A stretch of DNA of 64,000 nucleotides from Dactylosporangium sucinum (GTDB lineage Bacteria; Actinomycetota; Actinomycetes; Mycobacteriales; Micromonosporaceae). The DNA lies in the NCBI RefSeq assembly GCF_014647515.1, contig NZ_BMPI01000020.1, forward strand, positions 1 to 64,000. Direction: 5' to 3'. Every line of letters begins with the position of its first letter. The first letter of the stretch is position 1. Of the stretch, positions 51,661 through 60,358 are shown one piece after another. The translations under genes and the position numbers were made by a program. The notes below the pieces were generated by a model that did not search any database, was not told where the DNA came from, and saw only the letters and a list, made by a program, of their open reading frames with translations.

Positions 51661-52956
51661 ATGAGACGCGTCGTCGTGGTCGGGGGCGGCTACGCCGGAT
51701 TAGCCGTCGCCCGACGTCTCTGCTGCACGCCCGGCCGCTTTGACGTCACCGTCGTGAACCCCCACGCGTACATGACCTACCAGCCCCTGCTGCCCGAGGC
51801 GGCCGCCGGTCTGGTCAACCCCTCCCACATCACGGTGCCACTGAAGTCCGCGCTGCGCCGGGCACGCGTGCTCACGGCCAGCATGACCGGCCTGGACCCG
51901 ACGGCGAAACGGGTCCAGGCCACGGCCCCCGACGGGTCGGTCCACGAGTTGCCCTACGACGACCTCGTACTCGCCGTCGGGTCGATCACCCGCACCTTTC
52001 CTGTGCCGGGGCTGGTGGAGCACGCCATCGGGTTCCGCACGGTCGAAGAGGCCATGCACCTGGCGAACCGGGTCCTGTCCCGCCTCGACCACGCCGAGTC
52101 CGCCCTGTGCGCGCAACGGCGCACCCGCATGCTCACCTTCGTGTTCATCGGCGGTGGCTACGCCGGCGTCGAAGCACTCGCAGAAGTCGAGGACCTGGTC
52201 CGGCGAACCCTGCCCAACTATTCGGGGCTGCGTCGCGACGAATGCCGATGGGTACTCGTCGAGGCGGGTCCACGCATCCTGTCCCAGCTCCCCGAGCGTC
52301 TGGCCATCTACGCGACCGACCACCTGCGCGCACGAGGCATCCAGATCCGCACCGGCACCCGGTTGCTCCAGGTGACCGACGGAGTCTGCCACCTCAGCGA
52401 CGGCACCACCATCGAGTCCGACACCATCGTGTGGACCGCCGGAGTAGTCGCACCGCCGCTGCTGCGCGACCTGCCATTACCGCTGGACGAGGCAGGCCGT
52501 GTCCGAGCCGACGAGCAGTTGCGCGTTCCCGGAGTCCACGCCGTGTGGGCACTCGGAGACTGCGCTGCCGTTCCCGACATCCACACCGGCGGCACGTGCC
52601 CGCCCACCGCGCAGCATGCCGTTCGGCAGGCGCGGCGTCTCGCCAAGAACCTGGCGGCTGCCGCAGCCGGCAGGCCCGGACGCCCGTACCGCCACCGGGA
52701 CGCCGGCGCAGTCGCATCACTCGGCTCCGGAAAGGGCGTCGCCGAACTGTACGGGATGCCGCTGCGCGGCTGGCCCGCATGGGCGCTCCACCGCATGTAC
52801 CACGGCAGCCGGCTGCCCAACCGGCGATTACGGATGATGGTCAACTTCGGCTGGCTGTTCCACCCCCTGGCCGCCGGACGCGCCGCCCTGCACGCACTGG
52901 AGGACCCCCGCGAACCGCTTCGCGCAGCCGACCGCGCCCAGCGCCGCGCCGGCTGA
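51661..52956 (+). CDS. ndh: Type II NADH dehydrogenase
   Basis: 431 residues. There are two dinucleotide-binding folds, VVVVGGGYAGLAVARRL at the N-terminus (FAD) and FVFIGGGYAGVEALAEVEDL at about 160 (NADH). VWALGDCAAVP near 295 is the C-terminal FAD-binding motif of the family. It passes electrons from NADH to quinone at the membrane surface without pumping protons. GGAGAGGGAA precedes the ATG. It follows the GABA operon by 100 bp and may be transcribed with it. Confidence 0.88.
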   Translation: MRRVVVVGGGYAGLAVARRLCCTPGRFDVTVVNPHAYMTYQPLLPEAAAGLVNPSHITVPLKSALRRARVLTASMTGLDPTAKRVQATAPDGSVHELPYDDLVLAVGSITRTFPVPGLVEHAIGFRTVEEAMHLANRVLSRLDHAESALCAQRRTRMLTFVFIGGGYAGVEALAEVEDLVRRTLPNYSGLRRDECRWVLVEAGPRILSQLPERLAIYATDHLRARGIQIRTGTRLLQVTDGVCHLSDGTTIESDTIVWTAGVVAPPLLRDLPLPLDEAGRVRADEQLRVPGVHAVWALGDCAAVPDIHTGGTCPPTAQHAVRQARRLAKNLAAAAAGRPGRPYRHRDAGAVASLGSGKGVAELYGMPLRGWPAWALHRMYHGSRLPNRRLRMMVNFGWLFHPLAAGRAALHALEDPREPLRAADRAQRRAG

Positions 52957-53393
52957 CAGACCGAGCTGAACAAACCTGCCCCAGCTCGGCGACGATCACC
53001 ACCGCACCGAACGGCTCCGACAGCAGGTACCTTTCGACGCGTCCCCCGGCCCGGCCGTCGACACCGCAACGGCCTATCACTCTCGGCGCGGCACCGGCCG
53101 GTAGTTCATGGGGGGCTCGCCCCGAAAATGAGCGGCGTCACATCGCTCCCCCGCCCCGCAAAGAGCAGCACGCGGCCTCCGTGCACCACGCGATGCTCCC
53201 GGCAGCTCAGCGACGCCGCGCACTCGACGGTGTCAGGTCGCGCCGACACCGGATGGGGCACGCTTCCGGACGCCCGCATCGCTGCGTGCCCGACCGCTTG
53301 TCGTCACCTGGAGCACCGGCTGCGGGGGCACCGACGATCTGCATACCTCGCCGGCAGGTGATTAGCGGGCCGCGATGCGGGAAGTTCAGCTTC
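52957..53393. other. Intergenic stretch without recognisable gene
   Basis: The frame of the downstream glucoamylase gene stays open through this whole region, but its translation is low-complexity Arg/Pro/Ala and matches no family. Nothing else is seen. Confidence 0.4.
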
Positions 53394-55202
53394 GTGACCG
53401 GGACGCAGCCGCCGGGCTACCTGCCGATCGCCGAGCACGGACTGATCGGCGACCTGCGCACCGTGGCCCTGGTCGGCACCGACGGCACCATCGACTGGTA
53501 CTGCTGCCCGCGCTTCGACGCCCCGAGCGTGTTCGCATCCATCCTCGACGCCGAGCGGGGCGGTTCGTTCCAGCTGGCCGCCGAGGTACCGGCCAAGACC
53601 AAGCAGTTCTACTTCCCCGACACCAACGTGCTGATGACGCGGTTCTTCACGGAGGACGGCGTCGGCGAGATCCAGGACTTCATGCCGATCGCCGGCGAGT
53701 CGGGCGTTCGGCATCGGCTCATCCGGCGCATCGTGTGCGTGCGCGGCTCGGTGCCCTTCCGGGCGAGGGTCGCGCCCCGCTTCGACTACGCCCGGCAGCC
53801 GCACACCGTCCGGCGGCACGGCGACCACATCGTCTTCGAGTCCCCGGACCTCTCCCTCGCGTTGACCGCCACGGTGACGGTCGAGCCCGACGGCCCGGAC
53901 GTGACGGCGTCGTTCAAGCTCCTGGAGGGGGAGTCGGCGGTGTTCGCGCTCGACCGGGTCGGCGACGACGTCGCGCCCCGCGGCTGCCCGCATGCCGAGG
54001 CCGAGCAGGAGTTCGCAGACACGGTGGCGTTCTGGCGGCGGTGGCTGTCCGCGTCGCGGTACCGCGGCCGGTGGCGCGAGACGGTGCACCGCTCGGCGCT
54101 GACCCTCAAGCTGCTCACCTACGCGCCGACCGGGGCTATCGTGGCCGCGCCCACGACCAGCCTGCCCGAGCAGATCGGCGGCGAACGCAACTGGGACTAC
54201 CGGTACGTGTGGATCCGCGATGCCGCGTTCTGCGTCTACGCGTTGCTGCGCCTGGGCTTCACCGGCGAGGCCGAGGCCTTCATGCGGTTTCTCGCCGACC
54301 GGTGCACCCTGCGCACCGGCGGCGACGGCGGGCCGCTGCAGGTCATGTACGGCATCGACGGCCGCAGCGAGCTGCCCGAGCAGGAGCTCGGCCACCTGGA
54401 CGGGTACCGGGGCTCCGGCCCGGTGCGCATCGGCAACGACGCCGCCCGCCAGCTCCAGCTCGACATCTACGGCGCGCTCATCGACTCGATCTACCTGTAC
54501 GACAAGTGGGGCCAGCCCATCTCCAGCGACCGCTGGGACACGGTCTGCGAGCTGGTGGACTGGGTCTGCGACCACTGGAACCAGCCGGACGAGGGCATCT
54601 GGGAGACGCGTGGCGGGCGCAAGCACTTCCTGTACTCGCGGCTGATGTGCTGGGTGGCGATCGAACGCGCGATACGCATGGCCAACCACCGCGGCCTGCC
54701 GGCCGACATGCCGCACTGGACGCGGTCCCGCGACGCGATCTACCGGCAGATCGTGCGCCACGGCTGGTCCGCCGCCCGGGATGCGTTCGTCCAGTACCGG
54801 TCCGGCGACGTGCTCGACGCCGCGGTCCTGATGATGCCCCTGACCAAGTTCATCTCACCGACCGACCCGAAGTGGCTGGCCACACTCGACGCGCTCGCCG
54901 CTGACCTGGTCTCCGACTCGCTGGTGTACCGCTACGACCCCGAGGCCAGCCCGGACGGCCTGCGCGGCGCGGAGGGCACCTTCTCGATCTGTTCCTTCTG
55001 GTACGTCGAGGCGCTCGCCCGCGCCGGCCGGCTCGACGAGGCGCGGCTGGCCTTCGAGAAGATGCTCACCTACGCCAACCATCTGGGCCTCTACGCCGAG
55101 CAGATCAGCCGCACCGGTGAACAGCAGGGCAACTTCCCGCAGGCGTTCACCCACTTCGCGCTCATCAGCGCCGCATTCAACCTCGACCGCGCCCTCGGCT
55201 GA
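53394..55202 (+). CDS. GH15 glucoamylase/trehalase-like glycosidase
   Basis: 602 residues. An N-terminal trehalase-like domain (about 5-190) opens with PIAEHGLIGDLRTVALVGTDGTIDWYC. The (alpha/alpha)6 catalytic domain of family GH15 has NWDYRYVWIRDAAF, GIWETRGGRKHFLYSRLM and EGTFSICSFWYVEAL, which carries the likely general-base Glu. It probably acts inside the cell on alpha-glucosides or trehalose, as no signal peptide is present. GTG at 53394 is chosen because similarity starts there. It stands alone between two unrelated groups. Confidence 0.9.
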   Translation: MTGTQPPGYLPIAEHGLIGDLRTVALVGTDGTIDWYCCPRFDAPSVFASILDAERGGSFQLAAEVPAKTKQFYFPDTNVLMTRFFTEDGVGEIQDFMPIAGESGVRHRLIRRIVCVRGSVPFRARVAPRFDYARQPHTVRRHGDHIVFESPDLSLALTATVTVEPDGPDVTASFKLLEGESAVFALDRVGDDVAPRGCPHAEAEQEFADTVAFWRRWLSASRYRGRWRETVHRSALTLKLLTYAPTGAIVAAPTTSLPEQIGGERNWDYRYVWIRDAAFCVYALLRLGFTGEAEAFMRFLADRCTLRTGGDGGPLQVMYGIDGRSELPEQELGHLDGYRGSGPVRIGNDAARQLQLDIYGALIDSIYLYDKWGQPISSDRWDTVCELVDWVCDHWNQPDEGIWETRGGRKHFLYSRLMCWVAIERAIRMANHRGLPADMPHWTRSRDAIYRQIVRHGWSAARDAFVQYRSGDVLDAAVLMMPLTKFISPTDPKWLATLDALAADLVSDSLVYRYDPEASPDGLRGAEGTFSICSFWYVEALARAGRLDEARLAFEKMLTYANHLGLYAEQISRTGEQQGNFPQAFTHFALISAAFNLDRALG

Positions 55203-55493
55203 CGTGACCCGAGCTGGCCTTCCGGCCCTACACCCGGAGATCGGCCTCCGGCGGCCAGGGCAGCCCGCCCTGGACCCGACGCTCCGAGGTGCCGGCCGTG
55301 TGGTTGCGGTCCGGCATGGCCTCCGGCCGCGCACCGAAGGCAGCCAGCACGCGCCCGCGCAGGACGGTGCTGCAGAGGTTGGGTGGACCGAACGTGTCGG
55401 TTCGCGCCGTGCCGGAAACTGCCCGTCGATTGGGTCTGGATGATCGGCCGCACGGTCGTTGGAAGCGGCGCGCGTGCATGGTGGGATTGGCCA

Positions 55494-58331
55494 ATGTCGA
55501 CTGCCGGCGGGTTCAAGTACGCTGCGTTCATCTCCTACAGCCGGGCCGCCGACGGTCGGCTGGCGCCCGCACTGCAGACGGCGTTGCAGCGGTTCGGCAA
55601 GTCATGGCTGCAGCGGCGAGCCCTACGGGTGTTCCGCGACGACGCGAACCTCTCTGCGAACCCGGCCCTTTGGTCGTCGATCCAGACCGCGCTTGAGGAG
55701 TCGGCATTTTTCGTACTGCTCGCGTCGCCAGAGTCGGCCCGATCACCGTGGGTGGTTAGGGAGGTCGAGCACTGGCTGGCGAGCCGTGGCCCGGACAGCC
55801 TGCTCGTCGCCGTCACCGACGGCGATCTGCAGTGGGATTCCTTCACCGGTCAATTCGATCCTACGATGACGAACTGCCTGCCGGCCGTCCTGCATGGCGC
55901 CTTCCCCGATGAGCCGCGTTGGGTGGATCTGCGTGCTTTCCGCGCTCAGGAGCAGGTCTCGACCCGGGCACCACTCTTTCGCGACCGGGTTGCCGACCTC
56001 GCGGCGCCACTACACGGCCGTGACAAGGATGATCTGATCGGGGAGGATCTGCGGCAGTTCCGCCGCGGCCGGCGGTGGGCCATCGCCGCGGTGGCGAGTC
56101 TGGCCGCGCTGACGGTGGTCGCCGCCGGCGCCTCGGTCGTTGCGGTGCAGCGCGCCGCCGAGGCGATCGAGCAGCGAACCGAGGCAAAGCGGCAGCGTGA
56201 CGACGCCGTCTACCACCGGGTGCTGGCTGAGGCGGACCATCTGCTGACCAGCGACGCTTCGCTGGCGGCGCAACTCGACCTCGTGGCGCACCGGATGCGC
56301 TCCGACGACGCCACGTACTCCCGCCTCGTCGCCGCCGGAGCCGGGCCGCTGTCGGTGCCGCTGGCAGGACATACCGCCGCGGTCGTGTCGGTGGCGTTCA
56401 GCCCTGACGGCCGCACCTTGGCCTCGTCCGGTCTCGAATCGACGGTGCGCCTGTGGCAGATTCCCGCGACGACGGGTCCGGTGACCTCCGAGGAATCGTC
56501 CATCACCGGCCACAAGGGCCGAGTGACCACGGCGTTCAGCCCGGATGGGCGGTACCTCGCCACTGGTGACAGCGCCGGTCTGGTCCGCCTGTGGACCCGG
56601 TCGAGCAACCGGTGGGAAGCCGCCGGCGAACCGATCCAGGCGCACGACGGCGTCGTCGGTGTGGTGGCGTTCAGCCCGGCTGGCCCGGTGCTGGCAAGCG
56701 CGGGCACGGACGGGACCGTACGGCTGTGGGATGTGGCCGACCCGGCTCGTTTGCGCCAGGTGGGAGCACCGCTCACCGGCCATGAGGGCCGGGTATTGGC
56801 GGTGGCGTTCGATCCAAAAGGCACGGTGCTGGCCAGCGCGGGTGAGGATGGTGTCGTCCGGTTCTGGAACGTGAGCGACCCGGCGCGGTCGGCTTTGCTG
56901 GCCGTCACACCAGTCGGTCACGAGGCTGCCATCGGTTCCCTGGCCTACGCCCCGGATGGCAGGACCGTGGCCAGCGCGGGCAATGACGGCGATGTGCGGC
57001 TGTGGAACGTCGCCGATGCCGCCCACCCGATCGCCGGCCGGGTGCTGAACGGACACAACGGCAGTATCACAGCGGTGGCGTACAGCCCCGACGGCCGGAT
57101 CGTCGCCACCGCCGGGTACGATCGCGACATCCGGCTGTGGAACGTCACCGATCCCAGTCGTGCCATCCCGCTTGGCAAACCCTTGACCGGTCACAGCAAT
57201 GTCGTGACCGACCTGGCTTTCAGCCCGGACGGGCATCGGTTGGCAAGCTCATCGCAGGATCGCATGGTTCGGCTGTGGACCGTGCCATATCTGACGGGTC
57301 ACGCCGACACGGTCCTCGCGGCGGCGTTCAGCCCCGCGTCCGGCCTGCTCGCGACGGCGAGCGCTGACACAACGATCCGGCTGTGGAGCCTCACCGACCC
57401 GGACCGGCCCGCGGTCGTGGGCGGACCGCTGACTGGTCACCAGGAAGCGGTCAACGCTATCGCCTTCACGGCAGACGGCCGTGTCCTGGTTAGTGGTGGC
57501 GACGACGGTACCTTCATCCTGTGGAACCTCGCCGACCCTTCCAGTCCGGTGCCTTTCGCCGCGCCGGTGCCCGCGCACGACGGCGTCTCCAACCTTGTCC
57601 TCCGGCCGGATGGGCGAGTCTTGGCGACCGCCGGGGCTGACCAACGGATCCAGCTGTGGGACGTCGCTGACCCGGCCCACCCGCAACCGGTCGGCGCACC
57701 GCTCGCCGGACACACCGCGCCTGTCCGCGGGCTCGCGTTCAGCCCCGACGGGCGTGTTCTGGCCAGCAGCGGCAACTCCCCCGACAACTCGGTCCGGCTG
57801 TGGGACGTGGCCGATCCGCGCCAGGGCCGAGCTATCGGCGGACCGCTTACGGGCCATGCCAACACCGTCAGCTGGGTAGCCTTCAGCCCGGACGGCCGCG
57901 TGCTGTCCAGCGTCGGGACCGATCAAGCCGTACGGCTGTGGGCAGTGGCCGACCCGGCGCATGCTACGGCCTCGGGAGAGCCGGGCTTCGGCCACACCAA
58001 CGAGGTCTACACCGTCGCGTACCATCCAGACGGCCACACGGTGGCCACGGCTGGGCAGGACGGCACGATCCGGCTCTGGCACACCGCCGATCATTCCCTG
58101 GCACCGCTCGGGGAGCCCTTGCCCGCCGATGCGGCGGGGGGTACCGCGTTCGCGACATACGCGAACGACGCGGTGTTGGTCAGCGCAGGGGCGGACCGGG
58201 TGGTGCGCCTGTGGCCAATGCGCGCCGCCGACGCGATCCGCCGCATCTGCGAAAGCACCGCGGAGCTCACGGCTGAGCAGTGGCGCCAGTACGTCGGTGT
58301 GGAGGTCCCATATACGCCGCCCTGCGATTGA
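55494..58331 (+). CDS. TIR-TM-WD40 protein
   Basis: 945 residues. TIR domain at about 9-140: YAAFISYSRAADGRLAPALQ, VFRDDANL, and SPWVVREVE with the likely catalytic Glu at about 90. A basic stretch then precedes one membrane helix (about 194-217), followed by a short coiled segment. Fourteen WD40 repeats (about 288-925) follow, enough for two seven-bladed propellers; typical blade text is FSPDGRTLASSG...VRLW. The layout fits a membrane-anchored sensor-effector in which propellers detect a ligand and TIR acts on NAD. It is followed by the RyR/TrkA gene on the same strand. Confidence 0.9.
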   Translation: MSTAGGFKYAAFISYSRAADGRLAPALQTALQRFGKSWLQRRALRVFRDDANLSANPALWSSIQTALEESAFFVLLASPESARSPWVVREVEHWLASRGPDSLLVAVTDGDLQWDSFTGQFDPTMTNCLPAVLHGAFPDEPRWVDLRAFRAQEQVSTRAPLFRDRVADLAAPLHGRDKDDLIGEDLRQFRRGRRWAIAAVASLAALTVVAAGASVVAVQRAAEAIEQRTEAKRQRDDAVYHRVLAEADHLLTSDASLAAQLDLVAHRMRSDDATYSRLVAAGAGPLSVPLAGHTAAVVSVAFSPDGRTLASSGLESTVRLWQIPATTGPVTSEESSITGHKGRVTTAFSPDGRYLATGDSAGLVRLWTRSSNRWEAAGEPIQAHDGVVGVVAFSPAGPVLASAGTDGTVRLWDVADPARLRQVGAPLTGHEGRVLAVAFDPKGTVLASAGEDGVVRFWNVSDPARSALLAVTPVGHEAAIGSLAYAPDGRTVASAGNDGDVRLWNVADAAHPIAGRVLNGHNGSITAVAYSPDGRIVATAGYDRDIRLWNVTDPSRAIPLGKPLTGHSNVVTDLAFSPDGHRLASSSQDRMVRLWTVPYLTGHADTVLAAAFSPASGLLATASADTTIRLWSLTDPDRPAVVGGPLTGHQEAVNAIAFTADGRVLVSGGDDGTFILWNLADPSSPVPFAAPVPAHDGVSNLVLRPDGRVLATAGADQRIQLWDVADPAHPQPVGAPLAGHTAPVRGLAFSPDGRVLASSGNSPDNSVRLWDVADPRQGRAIGGPLTGHANTVSWVAFSPDGRVLSSVGTDQAVRLWAVADPAHATASGEPGFGHTNEVYTVAYHPDGHTVATAGQDGTIRLWHTADHSLAPLGEPLPADAAGGTAFATYANDAVLVSAGADRVVRLWPMRAADAIRRICESTAELTAEQWRQYVGVEVPYTPPCD

Positions 58332-58562
58332 CCAACCCATCCCTGGGCGCACGCAGCGGCCGAACGGACGATGCGCCCCACCCGCTTCGCGGAGTCATTC
58401 CAGACTCTTCACGCAAGGGTCCGGCATCACGGCGGGTCCTCGCCGGCGCTGCCGACCAGTCGGCCGGCGCAACCGCTCACTGCCGCGATTGGCGCGGGTC
58501 CTCTAGCCTGAGACCGGTCACCGGACGTGGATTCCGGTCCGGCCCGGGAGATGGAGCGCAGC

Positions 58563-60269
58563 ATGCCGACAACGACAGGGTTGGCGAAGCGGGTGCGGGA
58601 ACGGGCCCTGCCGGTCGCCCGGATCGGGTTTGCGGCGACGGTGGTGCTCGCCGTCGTGCTGGGGTTCTGGGGCCTTGAGTGGCATTCGCGCAGTGCCACC
58701 TACAGTCTCGGGCGCGGTTTCTGGAACATCGCCTACTACGACCTGCAGTTGTTTGTCTTGGGATCGGCACCGCTGGACAGTGCAGGGCCGTTTCCCTGGC
58801 CGCTGCAGGTGGCCCGGTTCCTCGCGCCGGCGGCGACCATCTACGCATTGTTCGAGGCCGGCAGGGCCATGTTCGCCAGCGAATGGCAACGCCAGTGGCA
58901 GCGGCGGATGACCGGACACGCGATCGTCGTGGGTGAGACGCCGATCGCCGACGCGATGGTCGACGGGCTGCGGCGCAACGGGCGTGCGGTGCTTCGTACC
59001 GCCGCCGGGGACGCCGCGTCGCTGCGGGACGCGGGCATCGCCGGCGCCAGGTTCGTCTACACCTGCGCCGACGACCACAACGACAGCAGCGTCAACGTGT
59101 TGGCCGCCGCGGTCGCCCGGCAGCAGCAGCGCACCAAGAAGGCCGGCGACCTCAACGTGTACGCGCACGTCAGCGACCCCACGTACGCGCTCGGGCTGCG
59201 CGCACGGCATCTCAGCCAACCGATGACCGGCGCGGACTTCTTCAACATCGACGAGCTCGCCGCCCGAGAGCTGGTATGGAGCGACCGCGATTCGTTTCAG
59301 ACCGGCAACCCGCTCGTCGTGATCGCGGGGCTCGGCCCGTTCGGGCAGTCCGTCATCGTCGAGCTGGCACGGATGTGGCAGGTCTCGGCGCGGGCGCACG
59401 AGAAGCTCACCATCATGCTGGTGGACCCCGACGCCGCGGCCATCGAGCAGCAGCTGCGCCAGCGCTGGGCGGCGGTCGCCGAGACGTGTGACCTGACGCC
59501 GTTCGCCGACCTGGCCAGCGCGTTCGATACGCCGATCGTGCCGACCCCGCATCGGGTGTACCTGTGCTATCAGGCAGAAGAGGAATCGGTACGGGCGGCG
59601 CTCACGATGGCGGCGCTGTGGCAGGGCGGCAAGCAATCGGTCGTGCTGCGGCTGGACCGGCTGGCGGGCCTCGCGGACGTGTTCGGCGGCAGCGCGAACA
59701 GTCTGCTCGACGACGTCGAGAGCCGGCTGCGCCCGGTCTGCGTCGGCCGGCTCGTCGTCGCTGCCGACCCGAGCCGTGCGGACCGGATCCACGACGACAT
59801 CTACGAGCGCCTGGCGCAGCTCATCCACCACAACTATCTGCGGCGGGAGGTGGACAAGGGCAACGCCATGGGGACCGCCGCCGCGATGGTGAGGTGGGAG
59901 AACCTCGCCGATGACTACAAGGAGGCCAACCGTGAGCAGGCCCGCGACATCGGCAAGAAGCTCACCTCCGTCGGCTGCACGGTGGCGCCTCGCAGTGGCA
60001 CCGGGGTCGACCTCGGCGCCGATCCGCTTTTCGAGGAGCTCGCCAAGGACGAGCACAAGCGATGGATGGATGAGCGCATCGCGCAGAAGTGGACCTGGGG
60101 CCCGAAACGGGACAACGACGCCAAACACCACCCGAGCCTCGTCGACTGGGACGAACTGCCCGAGGCGGAGAAGGACAAGGACCGGGCCGCGGTGCGGGAC
60201 ATCGGCATCGTGCTCGCCGACTGCGGGCTGCAGATCGTCCGGCTGAACGATACGGAATCACCGGTCTAG
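58563..60269 (+). CDS. Membrane TrkA-N (NAD-binding) protein with C-terminal RyR domain
   Basis: 568 residues. Two membrane helices (about 20-38 and 83-104) flank a short hydrophobic loop. Two Rossmann-type TrkA-N segments follow: HAIVVGETPIADAM at 119 onward and LVVIAGLGPFGQSV at 251 onward, the second with a complete GxGxxG. The last ~77 residues (EELAKDEHKRWMDERIAQKW, HHPSLVDWDELPEAEKDKDR) match the ryanodine-receptor repeat (RyR) domain, which is proposed to bind nucleotide-derived ligands. ATG at 58563 has GGAG 6 nt upstream. The layout is that of a ligand-gated membrane sensor or channel. It sits between the TIR-WD40 and Hsp70-like genes. Confidence 0.85.
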   Translation: MPTTTGLAKRVRERALPVARIGFAATVVLAVVLGFWGLEWHSRSATYSLGRGFWNIAYYDLQLFVLGSAPLDSAGPFPWPLQVARFLAPAATIYALFEAGRAMFASEWQRQWQRRMTGHAIVVGETPIADAMVDGLRRNGRAVLRTAAGDAASLRDAGIAGARFVYTCADDHNDSSVNVLAAAVARQQQRTKKAGDLNVYAHVSDPTYALGLRARHLSQPMTGADFFNIDELAARELVWSDRDSFQTGNPLVVIAGLGPFGQSVIVELARMWQVSARAHEKLTIMLVDPDAAAIEQQLRQRWAAVAETCDLTPFADLASAFDTPIVPTPHRVYLCYQAEEESVRAALTMAALWQGGKQSVVLRLDRLAGLADVFGGSANSLLDDVESRLRPVCVGRLVVAADPSRADRIHDDIYERLAQLIHHNYLRREVDKGNAMGTAAAMVRWENLADDYKEANREQARDIGKKLTSVGCTVAPRSGTGVDLGADPLFEELAKDEHKRWMDERIAQKWTWGPKRDNDAKHHPSLVDWDELPEAEKDKDRAAVRDIGIVLADCGLQIVRLNDTESPV

Positions 60270-60358
60270 TCGGTGCGCGACGGCTGGCCCGAAGGAGGAA
60301 CCCATCTCCGTAGCGATCAGTTAAGGTCCGCACCATCGACGTGGGGCGGGGGACCGCG

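Noticed and set aside
52107..53393. N-terminal extension of the glucoamylase frame
   Set aside because: The upstream 429 codons are low-complexity and overlap the NADH dehydrogenase gene in another frame; similarity to GH15 begins only at 53394.
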